Assembly: GCA_026874595.1 (NCBI GenBank)
Contig: CM049316.1
Coordinates: forward strand, 28,813,339 to 28,877,338
DNA: 64,000 nt
Source: Sipunculus nudus
Taxonomy: Eukaryota > Annelida > Sipuncula > Golfingiida > Sipunculidae
Direction: 5' to 3'
Part shown: positions 1 to 14,861 of the stretch, piece after piece
Numbering within the stretch: position 1 is the first letter of the stretch
Layout: each line of letters begins with the position of its first letter
The notes under the pieces: model-generated
The model's input: only the letters and a program-made list of their open reading frames with translations
Database searches by the model: none
What the model was told of the DNA's origin: nothing
Translations under genes and position numbers: made by a program

Positions 1-3000
1 AGACTAAACAAAATCACTGTGCAAGCTACAATGAACAGGTTTACCAGGACCACGACTAAAGTTCCATATATACCTTATTTTGTTATAGGTTCAAAGCGAA
101 AATATCAGATAGACCAATATACTTTCATCGTAATCTCTTTCACAGTAATGTTATATCCTTCTCTATATGGGTTATACGTTAATGTTACATAGAAGGTGCT
201 TGCTTGTCCATTATAGCGACCAACAGTTCCACTGGCATAGGGATTATTATTGTATGAATCATATTTTTAATCTTTATTATAACACAGAGTCCCTCTGTTT
301 TGTTCAATTAAGGCGGTGAATTACTGGGATGTCAAGTCACGCGATCAGCTCCAAACAATCACGTTATCATGCTATAAATTTTATTTTCTCTGTCCGAAAA
401 ACATGTAACATGACTGCCCTGTTTACTCACGAGATCATCCTGTTTATTTAGCGCCTATTAAGTCGGGTCTGTTCATGCTGAAATAACACAGTGCTTAACG
501 TCATAACAGTGCCATCGCTGTGACTGTGATTGAATTCATTTCAGACTAACAGGTTTTAGTGAGGGATTGCGCCGAAAGCTACGACTGATAATGGTATAAC
601 CAAGCTCCATACCGAGGTGATGTATAACATTAAAGGATCTTATAAACAATGTGCATATAGTTTGTTCGATAATCGAGTTGGATTTCCTCATCTGTCATAT
701 TCCTTCCAGAACTGCAGTAAGTAATTGTGCACGGGTGCATCAGCGCAGTATATAGCGCAGTATCCGGATCCAATTCTAAACTCTAAATTATAATTTCCCT
801 CATGTCTTATTCTTCATACAAAATAACGCAGGGCAAATAACTGGTGATAAAATAAAAGATATAAAAACTTTCCGTTTACCCCTTACGCACCGGCGGGTGA
901 CAATAAACGCAGCTTTAGGAACACGAAGTATGAGGGGATTTTGACGGATGAAGGATATTTCGGTTTGAGGATAGTGTGATTTTATATGATTGTGTCTACG
1001 TATAGTTTATCACATTAAATTGGTGTGTAGAACTCCGACAAATATTATTTCTTTTGAAAAAAATTGTTGGACACCAATGCACCTGTACCAATATGCTGAT
1101 CGTTAAGCCAATATTCAGAATAAAACATATTTATCTTGCATCGAGAAGGTGTGCTTTGTAGGAAAATGTTAAAATCCTACTGACACGCCAGACTGTAATT
1201 ATAGAAAAGTACCTCTATTACAATGTTATTTACACGTGATTGAAGACATTTTCCAGTATCAATGATATAAAAGCTTCATAAATATACAAAATAGCATGAA
1301 GTAATATGTACCCATGAGATACAAAGGGAAAAGGCTTTTTAAATAAAAAAAGTGCTACAAAACATAAACTGTAGAAAATGAGACCTATTTAGAATATATA
1401 TGAAGGTTTAACACGCGGGGAATTTGTAATTATTCTGAAAGCTTACGGTGCACGGTTATGGGCTCATTCATTGAGTAACCTGGAAAAACATTCTTGGATA
1501 GAACTGATTCATTAGCACTCACCATGTATTATGTTTCATTTATATGCTATCGGCCTTTCGTAATCCATTATGGGCGTCACTAACGTCTAAGTTAATGACC
1601 TTTGATGGGTTTGTTTGTGAGGACTTTAATGCCTACAAATTCACAGTATATTTTCCTAGGACCCGAACAAACTGATGTAATCTTTTAATAGAAAGTTTCA
1701 ACCTGTTCTAATAGTACTGTGTTTGGGTATCGCCAAGTTGATGAAACAAGAGAGGTCGATGAGGGTCTTTCTGTGGAAATGAACCAAAGCAAACGGGACA
1801 TGGTGTCCTGCAAGACCCCATTTTCCCGATAAATACTTAGAATCTTAATTTTCCTTAATGAAATATTCACAGGAGAATACCGACATAGATCAGAGATCAT
1901 ACGGTTTTACAAGTGTTATGTAGTAGAATGTTTATCAAAATTATTATCCTTGGTTATATCATGACGTGTTTCCGTATCTCCCAAGAAATGTCACCAAATA
2001 GTTTAGTCTGTGTGTGTAGGCCTGTCCTTACGTACAGATAGACGTACCCTGTCACATTATTAGCCCCCTACACTCAGGGTCAATGGACTAGAATTAATGT
2101 CCGACAATATTTCCCACATACGGAGCTACTGTAGGTATTTACAGCAACATACACATTTACCGTTATGTAGTCATGGGTTATGTTAACATCTCTCTACATT
2201 TATTATTTCTTTATATTTTGTATTAAAGGACCCGCCTGACGCATGGGCTTTGAGGGGGGTTCAGTACGGAATTATTGCGGATCTGAATGTAGATTTAGGA
2301 TAATTCAGTGTATATTGTATACCAAGGCCTGTTAGTGGCATGATCTTTCTATTGCGATAGAATGTAACGAAATACGATAAAAAAATTATGTGGTGTATTC
2401 TGACCTGTGGAATTCGGTTTTATGTACACGGGCTAAAATAATCCAGAAATCATAACCCGTCAAAAGAGAACAGAACGAATATCTGAGGTTTTATCGATAT
2501 TTCTGAGGCACCAGTGGGCTTCGGACCGAGATCCTTCTGCTCTTATCATCAGGATGATGAAAGCACTAAAAAAACAAACAGGTGATACAAGGAGTAATTT
2601 TAAGGACCTTCTGACATATATGATTTAGTTCTAAATGATGTTCGGTTGTTATAATATATAAGACATAAAATAATCTCTTAGGTTTGATCAAGATGTCATT
2701 ATTTTGCACATAGGGATTCCAACCGTCCACCTTCGAAATCTGCATTAACGACTAAGCTACGCCTATTTTTTTCCTTTATTTGGTTAGTTTAAACATTATT
2801 TATTGTATATATATTCCTCAAACCATATAAGTCGATATAGGTCGTTAACGGTTGAGTATGCACACTTGTTTAAAATTTGAAATTAATTAAAAAAGGTTGA
2901 AATGTAAATCTTTTTCTTAATTATATAAAAAGGTTTTAGTAGTTCATAATATCTCATAATATGATGATCCATAATTGATAACATATTTCACTAAATAACG

Positions 3001-4090
3001 GAACAAAATCAATATAGTCATCAAATTCAATGCAAATCTAAGAAAATGTACATTCTAATGAAAATCTCGTTTGTTGGTAACATATAACAGAGATGACATC
3101 AATATAAACAGAATTTAAGCAGATTCATGAAAATGGATACGGAGTTCAAATTAAATTGCAGCACTTTCAGGCTTTACGATTTTTAGCTACTCGACCAGAA
3201 CAAAGTAATTAAAAACTTCTTTTCTGTAAGTACAACACTGACTTGCTACTATATATACGGTATATTCCCTTTGGGTCCCAATTTATTGGTCTTGATGGAA
3301 CACGACAGGAAGATTAGATCTGCATGTTTAATCGACAGTGGATGGCTATGGAGTCAATAGAATTACTGAAGGAGACCATCTTAGACTGGTACCCAGCGCT
3401 ATTTACTTCCCTCTCATATGGTCAGCTGACACACAGGAGACTGTTTTGTACCGTAAATAATGATAAGATCTAACAATATTTTGCAATCAAATCTTTTGAA
3501 GTTTCTGTCTCCAGCAGATGTTAGACACTTTGCTGAGAGAGAGAGAGAGAGGGGGGGGGGGGGGGGGAGGGAGGGAGAGAGATTGAGTGTGATAAAGACG
3601 ATAACAATCCTTCTTCTTATTCTCTTAAATTCATCAGTGAAGAGATAGATCTTTAAAAATGGAGATATGGGTGATATAATATAACCTCTGTTAAATCTCG
3701 CTGCAGATACTGCGATGTGAAATAAAATAGAAGTAAAGATAGAACGGACAGTAAAACCAAATTTATGAAAATATATTCTCTACCAAATTCGTCTTGACAA
3801 AACATTGACAAAACTATTGGCAATAACCTTGGAGAAGTTTAAAGAAAATATAGATTTTCCGAATATTTCCTGCACGCTTGGTAATTCTGTTCTCTACACC
3901 TAGTTGGGACGATGTTCGAGTAAATGACAACCTTCGAGTAAGGCTTAGAAAAGTTTTGGACAAAGGTACGTAGTCATTCGTAAAAAAATTCAAACATGTA
4001 TTGAAAGATATTAAACAGATAAGTTTCAACTTTATATGGAGAATATTTTGAATGCATACCGTATGATATGATCGAAGCATTCATTTTCAC
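1..4090 (+). repeat. Large repeat family R1, copy 1 (left end outside window)
   Basis: Landmarks recur in order in copies 2 and 3: the TTAGGTTCAAAG-like region (about 85), CGTTAATGTTACAT (178), GCGATCAGCTCC (340), GCACGGGTGCA (730), AGATCTGCATGTTTAAT (3317) and AATGCATACCGTATGAT (4051). No protein domain was recognised in any frame. The frames at 1685, 3460 and 3814 are short and not conserved between copies. It contains a GA/poly-G tract (3534..3582). Confidence 0.75.
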
Positions 4091-5184
4091 TTAAACAAAA
4101 CTATATGAGCTAAGTTAGGAGAACGGTTTGTGGAACAGTTTATATATTGAAGTTAGTCCAATTGTCAAAATATACACTACTGTTTTACTTCCAGAAAATA
4201 ATTCAATAAATACAGGTTAGGAGAATTGCCAGCGAGACATAATATTACCATAGAATTGAAGGAGGTAAGCACCTCATCACAATGTTTTTCATCACTTTTG
4301 TACCACGTGACATCCTTAAGCGTCTTTTTATTTCCTGTTAAGCACACACAAATATTTGACATGCATCTTTATTGTTGGTGTTTGCCGAAGATAATCAGAA
4401 TCTCTTTGCGAGCTATAATGGGCAATCTCACCAGTGCGGGGAGTTTAATGTCATACCTATATAAATAAATAAATTAATTTTCTTTTAGGTTCAAAGAGGA
4501 AGATTCCACATAGATCAGAATCCTTTCATCGTTATCTCTATAACATCTTCCTTACAGTAATGAAATACCCATGGTCAAGTTGGATTACACGTTAATGTTA
4601 CATTAAATGCGCTTGCTTGGTCGTAAAAGGGCCGATGTTTCCACGATCGAGTTAACTTAATTATCTTTTTTTTTATGTCCTGCTGTTCTCCCCAGTACAA
4701 CCGGTGAGCTGTAGGGATCTCAGGTCATGCGATCAGCTCCGAGGAAATCCCATTATCGTACAGTAAATCTTATTTTTTGCCAAAGAAACATATAGCATTA
4801 CAGATATGTTTACTCACGGAGCATCCTGTTTATTTTGCACCCATTGATGATCAACATGTTCAAGTTAAATGATTCGATACTTAATTTGATAACAGTACTC
4901 GGCGATCTTTGACAGGATATTATCGTCGCGGAGACTATATGAGTTAATATACATGAACTAAGTTTAAATTAGGGATTGTTCCGGACGATACAGCTGATCA
5001 GTTATTTAGGAATGTGAACGATAATACTGCACGGCTAAAACAGCAGAAAATTTTATATTAATCTATGCATGTTTGGCACGCGGTACCTGATATACATAGC
5101 TTATGTGCAGTATGCTGAATCTGGTATCTGAACGTAGCATAAATTGTCGTGGCTTTTTCATTAGGAGAGAAGGGAAAACCGGTG

Positions 5185-5188
<4 letters not shown>

Positions 5189-5250
<62 letters not shown>
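5189..5250. repeat. (TA)n microsatellite
   Basis: About 31 uninterrupted TA units directly against the left end of the 5251..6134 transposon. Confidence 0.98.
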
Positions 5251-5253
<3 letters not shown>

Positions 5254-6134
5254 TAGAACGCCTGCTAATGGCCTCGCCTCAATAACGGCCCTACGTCTAT
5301 TACGGTCAGATTTTCCGGTCCCAAATTTTCGACCGTAATATTTCATAAAAATTTTGTTGTCAATTACGGTCACTCCTCTATTCCGTAATGCGGCCAGGTT
5401 TCTCGGTCCCGCAGGACTGGAAACGCCTCAATTACGGTCAGGGGCAGAGACTCCGTGACATGGGCTTAACAAACCGAGCGGCAACCTCTGACCTCAATGT
5501 CATTACACGAGTGTCCGCTCTCACATATTCCTGTCTGTTAATGAGTGTCTGGATAAAGGTAACCACTCGACCGTGACTGAGTTGTTTGACACGTAGACAT
5601 CGTCGTACTACCTCACTCAGCCACATTAGTATGCACAATAGTAAGATGTGTTACCACCTGCGTGTATGTTTGGGAATCAGTCGTGCGAGCCTGGTCTTAA
5701 TCAGGGTGTTTGTCATTTAATTAACGAATGACACCCAGCGGGTCCCGATGATTATGTTATCAGAAAAACGTTAGGCTAACTGTGGATCTATAAACTTTCT
5801 TTAGTGTCCTTGTAAACACGTACACCTAAAGAAAACAGTGCGGCAAACATCGCACAATTTACCCATACATGAATAATTATGAATGCAAAATAAACATTGT
5901 TACATATATAAATCACTTTGACGTGATTGAAAATATTTGATTTTTTTATTGATAACAGTTTTTATACTAATACTCTGTGTATACGTTTATTTTGTTGATT
6001 GTAATAAAGATTTGAACTTTGTTTCGTGTTACCTTTTAACCCCTATACTGCTCAAGTCCTGTATTACGGCCACTCCAGTATTAAGGCCAATTTTATCCAG
6101 TCCCGATATTGACCGTAATACAGGCGTTCCACTG
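5251..6134. mobile_element. 884-bp non-autonomous transposon, pogo/Tc1-like ends, TA flanks
   Basis: Left end CAGTAGAACGCCTGCTAATG and right end (read inward on the minus strand) CAGTGGAACGCCTGTATTAC are inverted repeats, each flanked by TA. Subterminal regions repeat the motif ATTACGGTC and its complement at about 5299, 5330, 5366, 5425, 6062 and 6112. No transposase frame is recognisable. It interrupts the second copy of the 1-20 kb repeat family and abuts a (TA)n array, the expected target sequence. Confidence 0.72.
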
Positions 6135-9100
6135 TATATAAAACTAGGGTCGAGAATTCTTAAGTCTCTACAGATATAATGATCCTTAACTTGAGTCTCC
6201 ATATATTATCCCCATTATCTGCAACAAAGAACTATGATAATCATTTTCAATTCTCGGAGTAAATTCTTGTCTATTACGATTGAGAAGCTACAGGGCCCTC
6301 ATCGTCTTAGGTTATACTCTTTATTTATATTTCCTTTTTGTCTCAGTTTTTTTATACCCAATAACCATGACCCTCCTTCCATCATCCAAAGTTTTGATTA
6401 TTTGTACTTATATTTCCTGCAACAGAAATACCACTTATATATGATGAAATACATATAATGGATACTAATTAAATTATACAGGAACAAACGTTTGTCATGA
6501 TTAAACAAATCGTTCGCTCCTCACCTCTGTACTGATGGCTCTGGGCCTTTGCGGGACAAAGGAAATAATAGTATATTACAATGTAAAGGAAGATTTTGAA
6601 TAAAAATAAACAACATATGATGCTCTAGATTGCCTCTATAACCAAGGGTAAAACATAATATCTAATAATAATCTTGTTTGATAACACTTTGACAAAGGTA
6701 TACTCATGAACCAGATCGGATGACATCGGTTCATGTAATAAGCATTATCATCATAAATATCAGTTCTTATATGGCTAGTATGAAATTCAATTTTTTTGTC
6801 TGTATAGTTGTAACAATCGAGATAAATTGATAACGTCTGAACATACAAGCCTGATTGCAATAAAGGTGTAAAGACATGTATGACAGTATAATACTTTATC
6901 CGAATTTTGTAAATAGTTGTTTTTGTATAATCTTTTATGGTGTATGTTTGATACCATGTTTTACCAGAAAGCAATACAAAAAGGCGATATGGTAATATTC
7001 ATACAAATAATATTAAATGTGGCATTTTCAGATGTTTTGTGTTCATTTTTTAAAGAAAACTTTTCTTAATTATTTGTGTATATTATCATTAATAATGAAA
7101 ACTTCAATGTCAGATAGAGAAAGGAGCTTTGGCCGATTGATACAAATGGACATCAGTTTCCAATTAATGGTAAGCACTTGAAGGGTTTAGGATTTAATGC
7201 GAAGAAAATGGTAGACAATACATACTGTGGTTGCCTTTTGTTTTCGTTTCAAAGTCGCAATATTTGCGAAACGGAAATTATCGCGAAAATCTAACCTGCG
7301 TAAATATTACGCCCAGTCTACATGGCTGAACATTCTTCTATACTTTGGTCTCCTTGGGATAAAATTTACCAAATCTTTGTCTCCTAGCATATGTAACAAC
7401 CGATATTAGATATAAAACATCTCGTGTTACGTGTCTGAAATGATTTAGAATTTTTGCTCGTTCGATCTTTCCTAGGGTCCTTCGTAAATTGCTAAGACCA
7501 TTGATATATTCTGTATTAAATACGTATGGTAAGATTGCGGATATGGGTTTTCGCGAAACACTTAAACATGAAAATTTAACCCGCTTATATAAAGCTAACC
7601 AAAGTGTACGGACCATTCCCTTCATTCTCTTTTAAAAGATTTAAAAAAAAACCACGACAGAAAGGTGAGAACTTCTTGTTTAATCAACAGTGGTGCATCA
7701 CGTCCAAATATTACTGTCTATCTTGAGATAGTCCTCGATATCAGAACTGACTTTATGTCTTTCCTTTATGTCTGCTATTATCATCCCTCTAATCCAGACC
7801 GTCAGTCTTCTCTCATATGACACTGAAAAACCAAATCCTCTGCAAACTATTTAATCGGAGTCTAATCCGTCAATCTGACCCTAGATCTCTGGGAATTATG
7901 TCGCCAACTAGAGAAGTCGGGCCTTGTAGCCATTTCTTTCCGTATAGACCTTTGCTGTCACGTGTTTATCCCTTTGCGGGCAGGGTCACTGGCCTAGAAT
8001 TAGCTTCCTCTGAACGGAAAAGATTTGCAATATTTCCTGCTTGTAGATCTACTATGGGGGCTTTAGCGACACACATATAAACCATAAAGTGATAATCAAC
8101 CGAAGATGTAATACCTTGGTCTCCCAATGTTCTTTTTTTCGTTTTGTTTTATTTTTATGTTCAGGAATCATAAACAGGCGTTGATATAAACAAATTAAAA
8201 TAAAACAGGTGGTTCAATGTTGTTTGATTTTTGCTTGATTAAATTTTTACAGTGGTATATATGTGTAGGTTCTAAGTAGTATTGGTTCAAAATATGTGTA
8301 TTGTGACAAAATTTCCTTTCTTAATATCGCTAGTATGAACGTTATTTATTGTCTTTACACTGGTAACACCATACAAATACAAATACAAATATTTATTTAA
8401 ATAGCGGAGCTTACATAGTATCAGAACTTTTCCCAAGGCGCCTAACAATCTGTACATATAAAATTATATAAAAACTCCAACAAACATAACAGACATTTTA
8501 GACATGACTGAAAGTAAATCCTTATCAAGCAAAGTATGTTTATTACGAACACACATGCACAACTGTTCAAAATGTTTGATCTATATACAGATGGACCAGT
8601 GTAAGATTATTTCTTGATTTTATAAGAGGTAGTTATGGTAGTATCCACGTGTTATTTAAGAAAGACGTACATTTTAGGGAAACCTCGTGGAAAAATCATT
8701 TTGTATTCTATCAGTTAAAGAAAAGACATCAGCATAACATTCATAAAGGAGTTTTGAAATGACAAATGGGAATCGGATTTAAATTTAATAGAACCACGTA
8801 TAAGGAATTTACGCTTTTCAGTTGCTCGATCAGAACCATTTTTAAGACGGTTTTCTGTTCCGTACACACGGCACTAGGTTCCTTCTAGCGGGCTATATAC
8901 AAAAAAATATTTCCTTTGGGTCTCCATTTATTGACCTCGATGGAACACTTAACACGACAGAAAGATTAGATCTGCATGTTTAAGTAGGTGGTGGTGGTGG
9001 TGGAATGACTTGCATAGACCATCATAGACTGGTACCAAGCCTTATTGGCAAAGGAAAACTCTGTCGGCTTATTACAAACAATATGTAGAACATGGATTAA

Positions 9101-10030
9101 ACGATATTTTGTCCAGGATTACAGAACAATTTGAATGTATGTTACGTCTCCACTAGGTGTCAGCACGAGACACGGCTACTTTTCTGAGAAAGAGTTATCT
9201 ACCCTGACAAAAGTTTCTTCAATTTTCCCCTGGTTCGCTTAAATTCTTTGTCAATTCAGATGCAGATACATAAATATGCTGTCCAGTCGAAAGATGGAGA
9301 AATATGTGTGAACTACAACCTCTTTCTTGCAAAAGTCTACATGCAGTTGTTACAAAATAAAAATAAGAAGAGAAAAGGCGGCTGGCGTGAAAAGCCTCTC
9401 TTAAAAATATATTTCGGGCAGTGCAGAATTCCTCTCTGAAAATATACTCTGTGAAACTCTTCTTGACAAAACTTGCTGTTACTTCAGCAAGAAGACTTCA
9501 ATTGTGCACGTTTCACAAGATGTACATTCTACAGTTTGATCATCCGTTTCATGTTTCATGACCTTGCACATTACGATTAGTTTGTGTATTAGTAATTGAT
9601 AGGGCAAAATTATGCTATTGAGGTATAACCCCCATCCCACTATTAAAGATATACGATTCAGGTAATGAAATACCTCAGGTGATGCATTTGTGTCATCAAG
9701 TTTGTAACCGAAAGGATTGGAAGTGTATGAGCGACGTCATATGCGATAGATTCGCTTTCAGACAGCTTATGCATTTACAAAGATTCCCGGCATGGTTGGT
9801 TAAGAGCAACTCTCCCCTCAAAATGTAATTTGGACGATATTCGAGGGAATGACAGAAGGAGACGAAGAATGTTCAGTGTAAGAAAGTTTGTGAAACGTTC
9901 GTAGCCATTCGATATTTAGATATCTTAAAAAAATACAACTGATTAGTTTCAAGTTTGTACGGAAAAAATGTTTAGAATTAATACCGTATGATCTGACCAA
10001 CTTATTCATTTTCCTGGATCGTAATGCTAT

Positions 10031-13000
10031 ATTTCTGTGGCCAAACTTTGAGCGAGCGAACTATAGCCGTGCGATTGGTAGGGGAACAGTTTGTATGATA
10101 ATGTCAGGGCAATATTAATTATACATTAGTGGTTTACTATTAGGAATGACAATGACGAGAACAATAACGCACGGTCAGGGGAGTCAGCCAGATATAAAAT
10201 CACCATGGAAACGATGATCATCAAAGCATTTCCTCACTTTTCATATGTCGATTATATCACTTGACGTGTCGTAGGATGTTACGCTCATATCCAGTAAAGA
10301 ACACCAATAATATAATCAACATACTTCTACTGTATGGACATTTGCGGAGAAGAATCAGAATCATGATGCGAGGCTCAGTAAGGCTACGACTTTAATCTTA
10401 TGTGTAATTAATTTTGTTTTGTTTTCAAAGATAACAATATCATGTAGGTCAATTTATATTCATCGTATTCTCTTTAACAGTTTTATTTCAGTAATGTTAT
10501 ATCCACTGTCAAGAGGGCTTATGCGTTAATGTCACATTAAATATGTTTGCTCGGCGTAATTAATGCTACCGATTTTACCATCAGTTTATTCATTTAATTG
10601 AATACCCTTTTTTATGTTTAATATTACCCATTGTACCGTTGTTCTCTCCAATGGTGAGTTGTAGGGATGTCAGGTCACGTGACTAGCTCCAAGACGATCT
10701 CATTATCGATCATATATCTTTATATAGCATTAAGGACGTTTTTACTCTGGGTCATCCTGTTTATTTAGCACCCACCGATTCAGGCTTAAATAAGTCGCTG
10801 CTTAATTTAATAACAGTTCTTGGCTTATTTGACAGGATATTATCATCGCGGAGACAATATATTTAAATCAGAGGGAATAAGTTTTAACCAAACGTGCCGA
10901 ATACTACAATAGATAGCTATACCATGAAGCTAACATATTTGATATATATTTCAAAAGTTATTCTAAACAAGGTGCGTAGTTTGTTATTACATAAAAGGGT
11001 TTAGTTTACTCGTCTGCCATATTCTTTCCAGAGCTTCAGTAAGTTATAGTGCACGGGTGCAAAAGAGGATGGATCTATAAAAGGCTACGCTGGACAGACG
11101 TCTCGTAGTGTATTTATTAGGAGGGCGATAAAACACTGCGGTGTGTGAAAGATGATATAAAATAAACCGTATAGATCATGCTCCGTTCGTTGGTCAGACC
11201 ATTGTTAACAAATACACAGGTCCCGTGGTCGATATATATCGCGTTATTTAGATCAAGATCTAACTTTGAATTTCATTTTTTTCGCGTGCCTCATTCTGCA
11301 CACCGCTCACCGCAGGGCAAATAAACGATTGGTGATATAATAATTCGAGCGAAATAAACTTTCAGTAAAACCACATACAGCACATCGCGTTCCAAGTGAA
11401 CGCAGCTCTGGAAACATAAATTTCGATTTTGACGGAAGATTTATTTAAGTTTGAGGATATGTTTTTTAAATGAGTGTTTGTCACCTATAAGTGGTGTTTA
11501 GAACTCTGTCTCACAATTGTTGTAACAAAGTAAAAAGACTTGTTCAGGTATTTATTTAGGCAACAATACACTTTTAGCTATATGCTGATTCTTCGGTATG
11601 CAATCAGAGCAAACCTTCTAAATCTAGCATCGATAAAGTATGCTTTGAAGGAAAATATTAATTTCCTACTTACACACCAGACTGTTGTTACATAAATGTC
11701 TTTAATAACAATTTTATAGACACGCCTGTCTGTTTGACCTTTTCAAAGTATCAATTACATAAACGGCTAAGCAAATAAACAAAATCAAAAAGTAATATTT
11801 TTGTTCGAAATAAATGTGTTACAAAGGTCAAATGATATTTAACTTGTTCCCAAATATGAACTGGAGAAAAAAAGACCTATTTAAAATAGATATGTGGGTT
11901 TAACGAGGACGAAATATGTATTTATGCTGAAGGCTAATGGTTATGGGATTATACACTGTGTAACCTGGACAAAAATTGAGATCTCATTTACATGCGATCA
12001 GTTCCGCCTTATTCATAAGGTGCAGCGGTTGCGTCAGATTTACTGATCATGGATTGGTTTCTTTGTGAGGCCTTTAAGGCCCACTTAGATATTCACAGGA
12101 CATTAAACTAGAACCAGAATGAACTGCCCTTATCCTGTGTTAGAAAGTTTCATGTCGTTCTAATAGTCGTGTGTTTGTGTATGACCAATTAGTTTAAATC
12201 CCCGTGAAACAAAAAGGGGTCGATGCGAGAATTTCTCTGGAAATGAAAAAAAAAAAAAAAAAAAAAAAAACTGGACAAGGTTTTCTACCAGACTTATTGC
12301 ACTATAATCAGGCTTTAACGGGATGACGACGTGCTGTACGTGTCACCAATAAATCTTTATTATCGTTTAATCTTTCTAAATGGAAGTATCCACAGAGTAG
12401 GATCTTATTCCTAGCAGGTGAGGCAAGAATTTTATGCATCCAACGAGTATACAACTGATTACACAGGAGTACCTTTCAACATGCTCTTTATGTATCTTTC
12501 CTTTATACCTAGGTATTTCCTATTGCTCAAATCCACCCTTTCTTTACACTTCATCATAGAACACAGGGGAACAAATCCTCCACTAGTGTCCTTACTCCCA
12601 AAGACATATTGATTTATCTCTGTCTCATCCGCCAGTCCGGCTTCGTTTGTGTGGCATCGTATCTCTAGGAACCCTGCCGCCAACTAACCTAGGTTGTGAG
12701 TATACCCATGTCCTTAGTATGGACCTTCGCTGCCACTTTATTATAACTTTGCACTCTAGGCCACTGCACTAAAATGAGTTCATTTGAACATACTCTCAAT
12801 CTTTCCTATATATAGTACTTCTGTAGTTGATTTCATCAACGGACACATTTATCATTAAGTAATTACCAATTTATGAATCCCTATAACCTTTTTTTTTAAT
12901 TTTCATTTATATCGAGGTTTGGAGGAGGGAAGCCATGATTAAATATGGGTGTCTAAATATCGATATAATATATATTTAATTGTCTTTGTGTACTTATTTT

Positions 13001-13830
13001 TGTACCAGTAACATCTACCTATGTCTGATGGCAACACTTTAAAAATAAAATAGGTGATATAAGGAATAATTTTAAAAACATTTAGGCAAAAGGTATGTGT
13101 GATCGTGTTCATAGTGGTGTCCGTTTAAGTACTTAATATTCTGAGAAAAAGGTCTATTGACATTGTCTTTATGACAGGTATGTACTTTATTTTTATTGCA
13201 TTATAAACACTTCTTTAATCTAATCAAGTACAGTGCCCTGGCAAGAAAAACGAATATCAGCACATACTGCCAGCAAGAAAAAAAAAATATAAGATATAAC
13301 TAACAGAAGAATACATTCAATCGACAGTTATAAGGAACAAAGGACCGACATACACCTAAACAATAAAATAAGAAAACGCAAGTCTCTTTAAATTCCTATT
13401 TAGTCATCTTAGTCTATGTTTTTCCTGAATACCTACACACACATATCTATATATACATACACATATACATACATATGCTATTTTAAAGGCTAAAAAGGAA
13501 TTTACGATTTATAAAACGTAATCCTGGTTCACAGATCCTATTTAATGAAAGCACTTCATTAAGGTGTTCTCGATTTTCAATTATTCGACCAGAAGATTGT
13601 TAAGTTTTGTTCTGCGCAAATAACAATAGGATCCCTCTCGCGGGCTACATATACGTTATATTCAATTTACCTTTCCAGTTATTGGTCTCGATGGAGCAAG
13701 TGGCAAGTCAGGAAGATGAGATCTGCATGTTTAATCGTCAGTATGTGGTGGGTGTAGAGCAAATAGAGCACCTAACACAAACCATCAAAGGCTCGTACCT
13801 ATTGTTTTTTCAAGTCGTATTGTAAGTTAC
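10031..13830 (+). repeat. Large repeat family R1, copy 3
   Basis: Most continuous match to copy 1: 10420..11060 against 60..750, 11490..11790 against 1020..1290, 12010..12400 against 1560..1900, 13540..13800 against 3160..3400. A 25-base poly(A) run sits at 12246..12270. No coding region is supported. Confidence 0.75.
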
Positions 13831-14496
13831 ACGTTTTCCGCTTGTTATACACGATAAAACGTTATCGATGTAATTGTCGCTAAATACAGCGGAGGCAAAC
13901 AGGAAACGTTAAAATGGGATCTGAAAATTATAAATCATAGGTCTTGTTTCGCTGGGAGACATGGTTAAGACGTTTAAGGTGTTGGAGACAAGTAGCCTCT
14001 TTCATTCTGATTTTAGGTAAATAATTGCACAATGAGTAGCACAGTGATTTCGAGGTTAATTTGTCATATAGTTTACAATTTCTGTAATTTATCATCAGTT
14101 ATTTGTCACTGCATCAATCGTCTCATATAAAAGTCCATCGTATATGGATGAAAGGTTGGTAAATTGCGTGATTTTAGGTATATTAACAAAAAAAATAAAC
14201 AAGTATTGAAAACTGGGTAAATATTTATTTTCTAAGACCAAAATATATATCCGATTACATTCGATGAAACAAAAAGAAACCACTTATACATTTGGAAGGT
14301 TTTTTTTGTTCCCTATAATCTTAAGAGTTTTGTCCAGACGAGATCTTGAAGTGGGGAGAGGGGGGGGGGGGTTAGAATTTCAGGGTATTTTTTATTATAT
14401 GTAATGATGTGAATTGGAACCGTGCGTATGAGCTGGATGACTTGCTTGCGATTTCCTATTAAGGTCAATTTTTTTTAATTTTTATTTGTTAGCATT

Positions 14497-14861
14497 GACA
14501 GCCTCCATTTGATTTACTGCTAGCTTAACTAACTATATCTTCAGATTTCCATTCCGGTTTCAGACCACGTTTTAAGGCGATATCACACGCTTCTTCTGAA
14601 GTCTGTATCCTTGTGTTAGCCAGGCCCGGAGACTACTGCTGATGTGAGCCCTTGGTATGTATTCGTCCCATAGCTGTATCATTCTACCGAGGACCCCCCC
14701 GAAAGACAGATTCGTTTTGTGAGCAACTTTCCAATTATGCTGCAGAGCGCTCACCCTAGGTAGGGGCCGACTACTTAAAATCTCACCAGCGATTAAGAGT
14801 CGAACTCAGGATCTCCTGGCTTTGAGTCCTGTGTAGCGACTGACCTGTCCACCAGGAACCA
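14497..14861 (-). mobile_element. tRNA-derived SINE family A, full-length-looking copy
   Basis: About 365 bp matching 37862..38234 along its length. The tRNA-like head is on the minus strand at the right end: CCTGGTGGACAGGTCAGTCG (A-box region) and GAGTTCGACTC (B box). The body (CATTCCGGTTTCAGACCACG and the block around 14725..14755) is shared with the other copies. Confidence 0.72.

Larger units (their letters stand above)
4091..10030 (+). repeat. Large repeat family R1, copy 2
   Basis: Aligns with copy 1 at 4480..5030 (against 60..600) and with copies 1 and 3 at 8790..9050 and 9820..10010. It is interrupted by the transposon at 5251..6134. The section 7740..8090 matches 12450..12830 and an inverted piece at 19740..20240. 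The stretch 6140..7700 showed no match or gene beyond a tract rich in CGCGAAA-type motifs (7255..7600). Confidence 0.7.

Noticed and set aside
5103-5373. Plus and minus frames with YIYIYI repeats
   Set aside because: They are translations of the (TA)n array and appear on both strands. The same applies at 36055..36482.
7817-8080. 87-codon plus frame
   Set aside because: The same DNA recurs at 12450 and inverted at 19740 with different frames open, so the frame is not conserved.
14800-14861. Possible tRNA gene (minus strand)
   Set aside because: The boxes are present, but the arms do not pair as a full cloverleaf and the segment continues into a repeat body shared with 37862. It is a SINE head.
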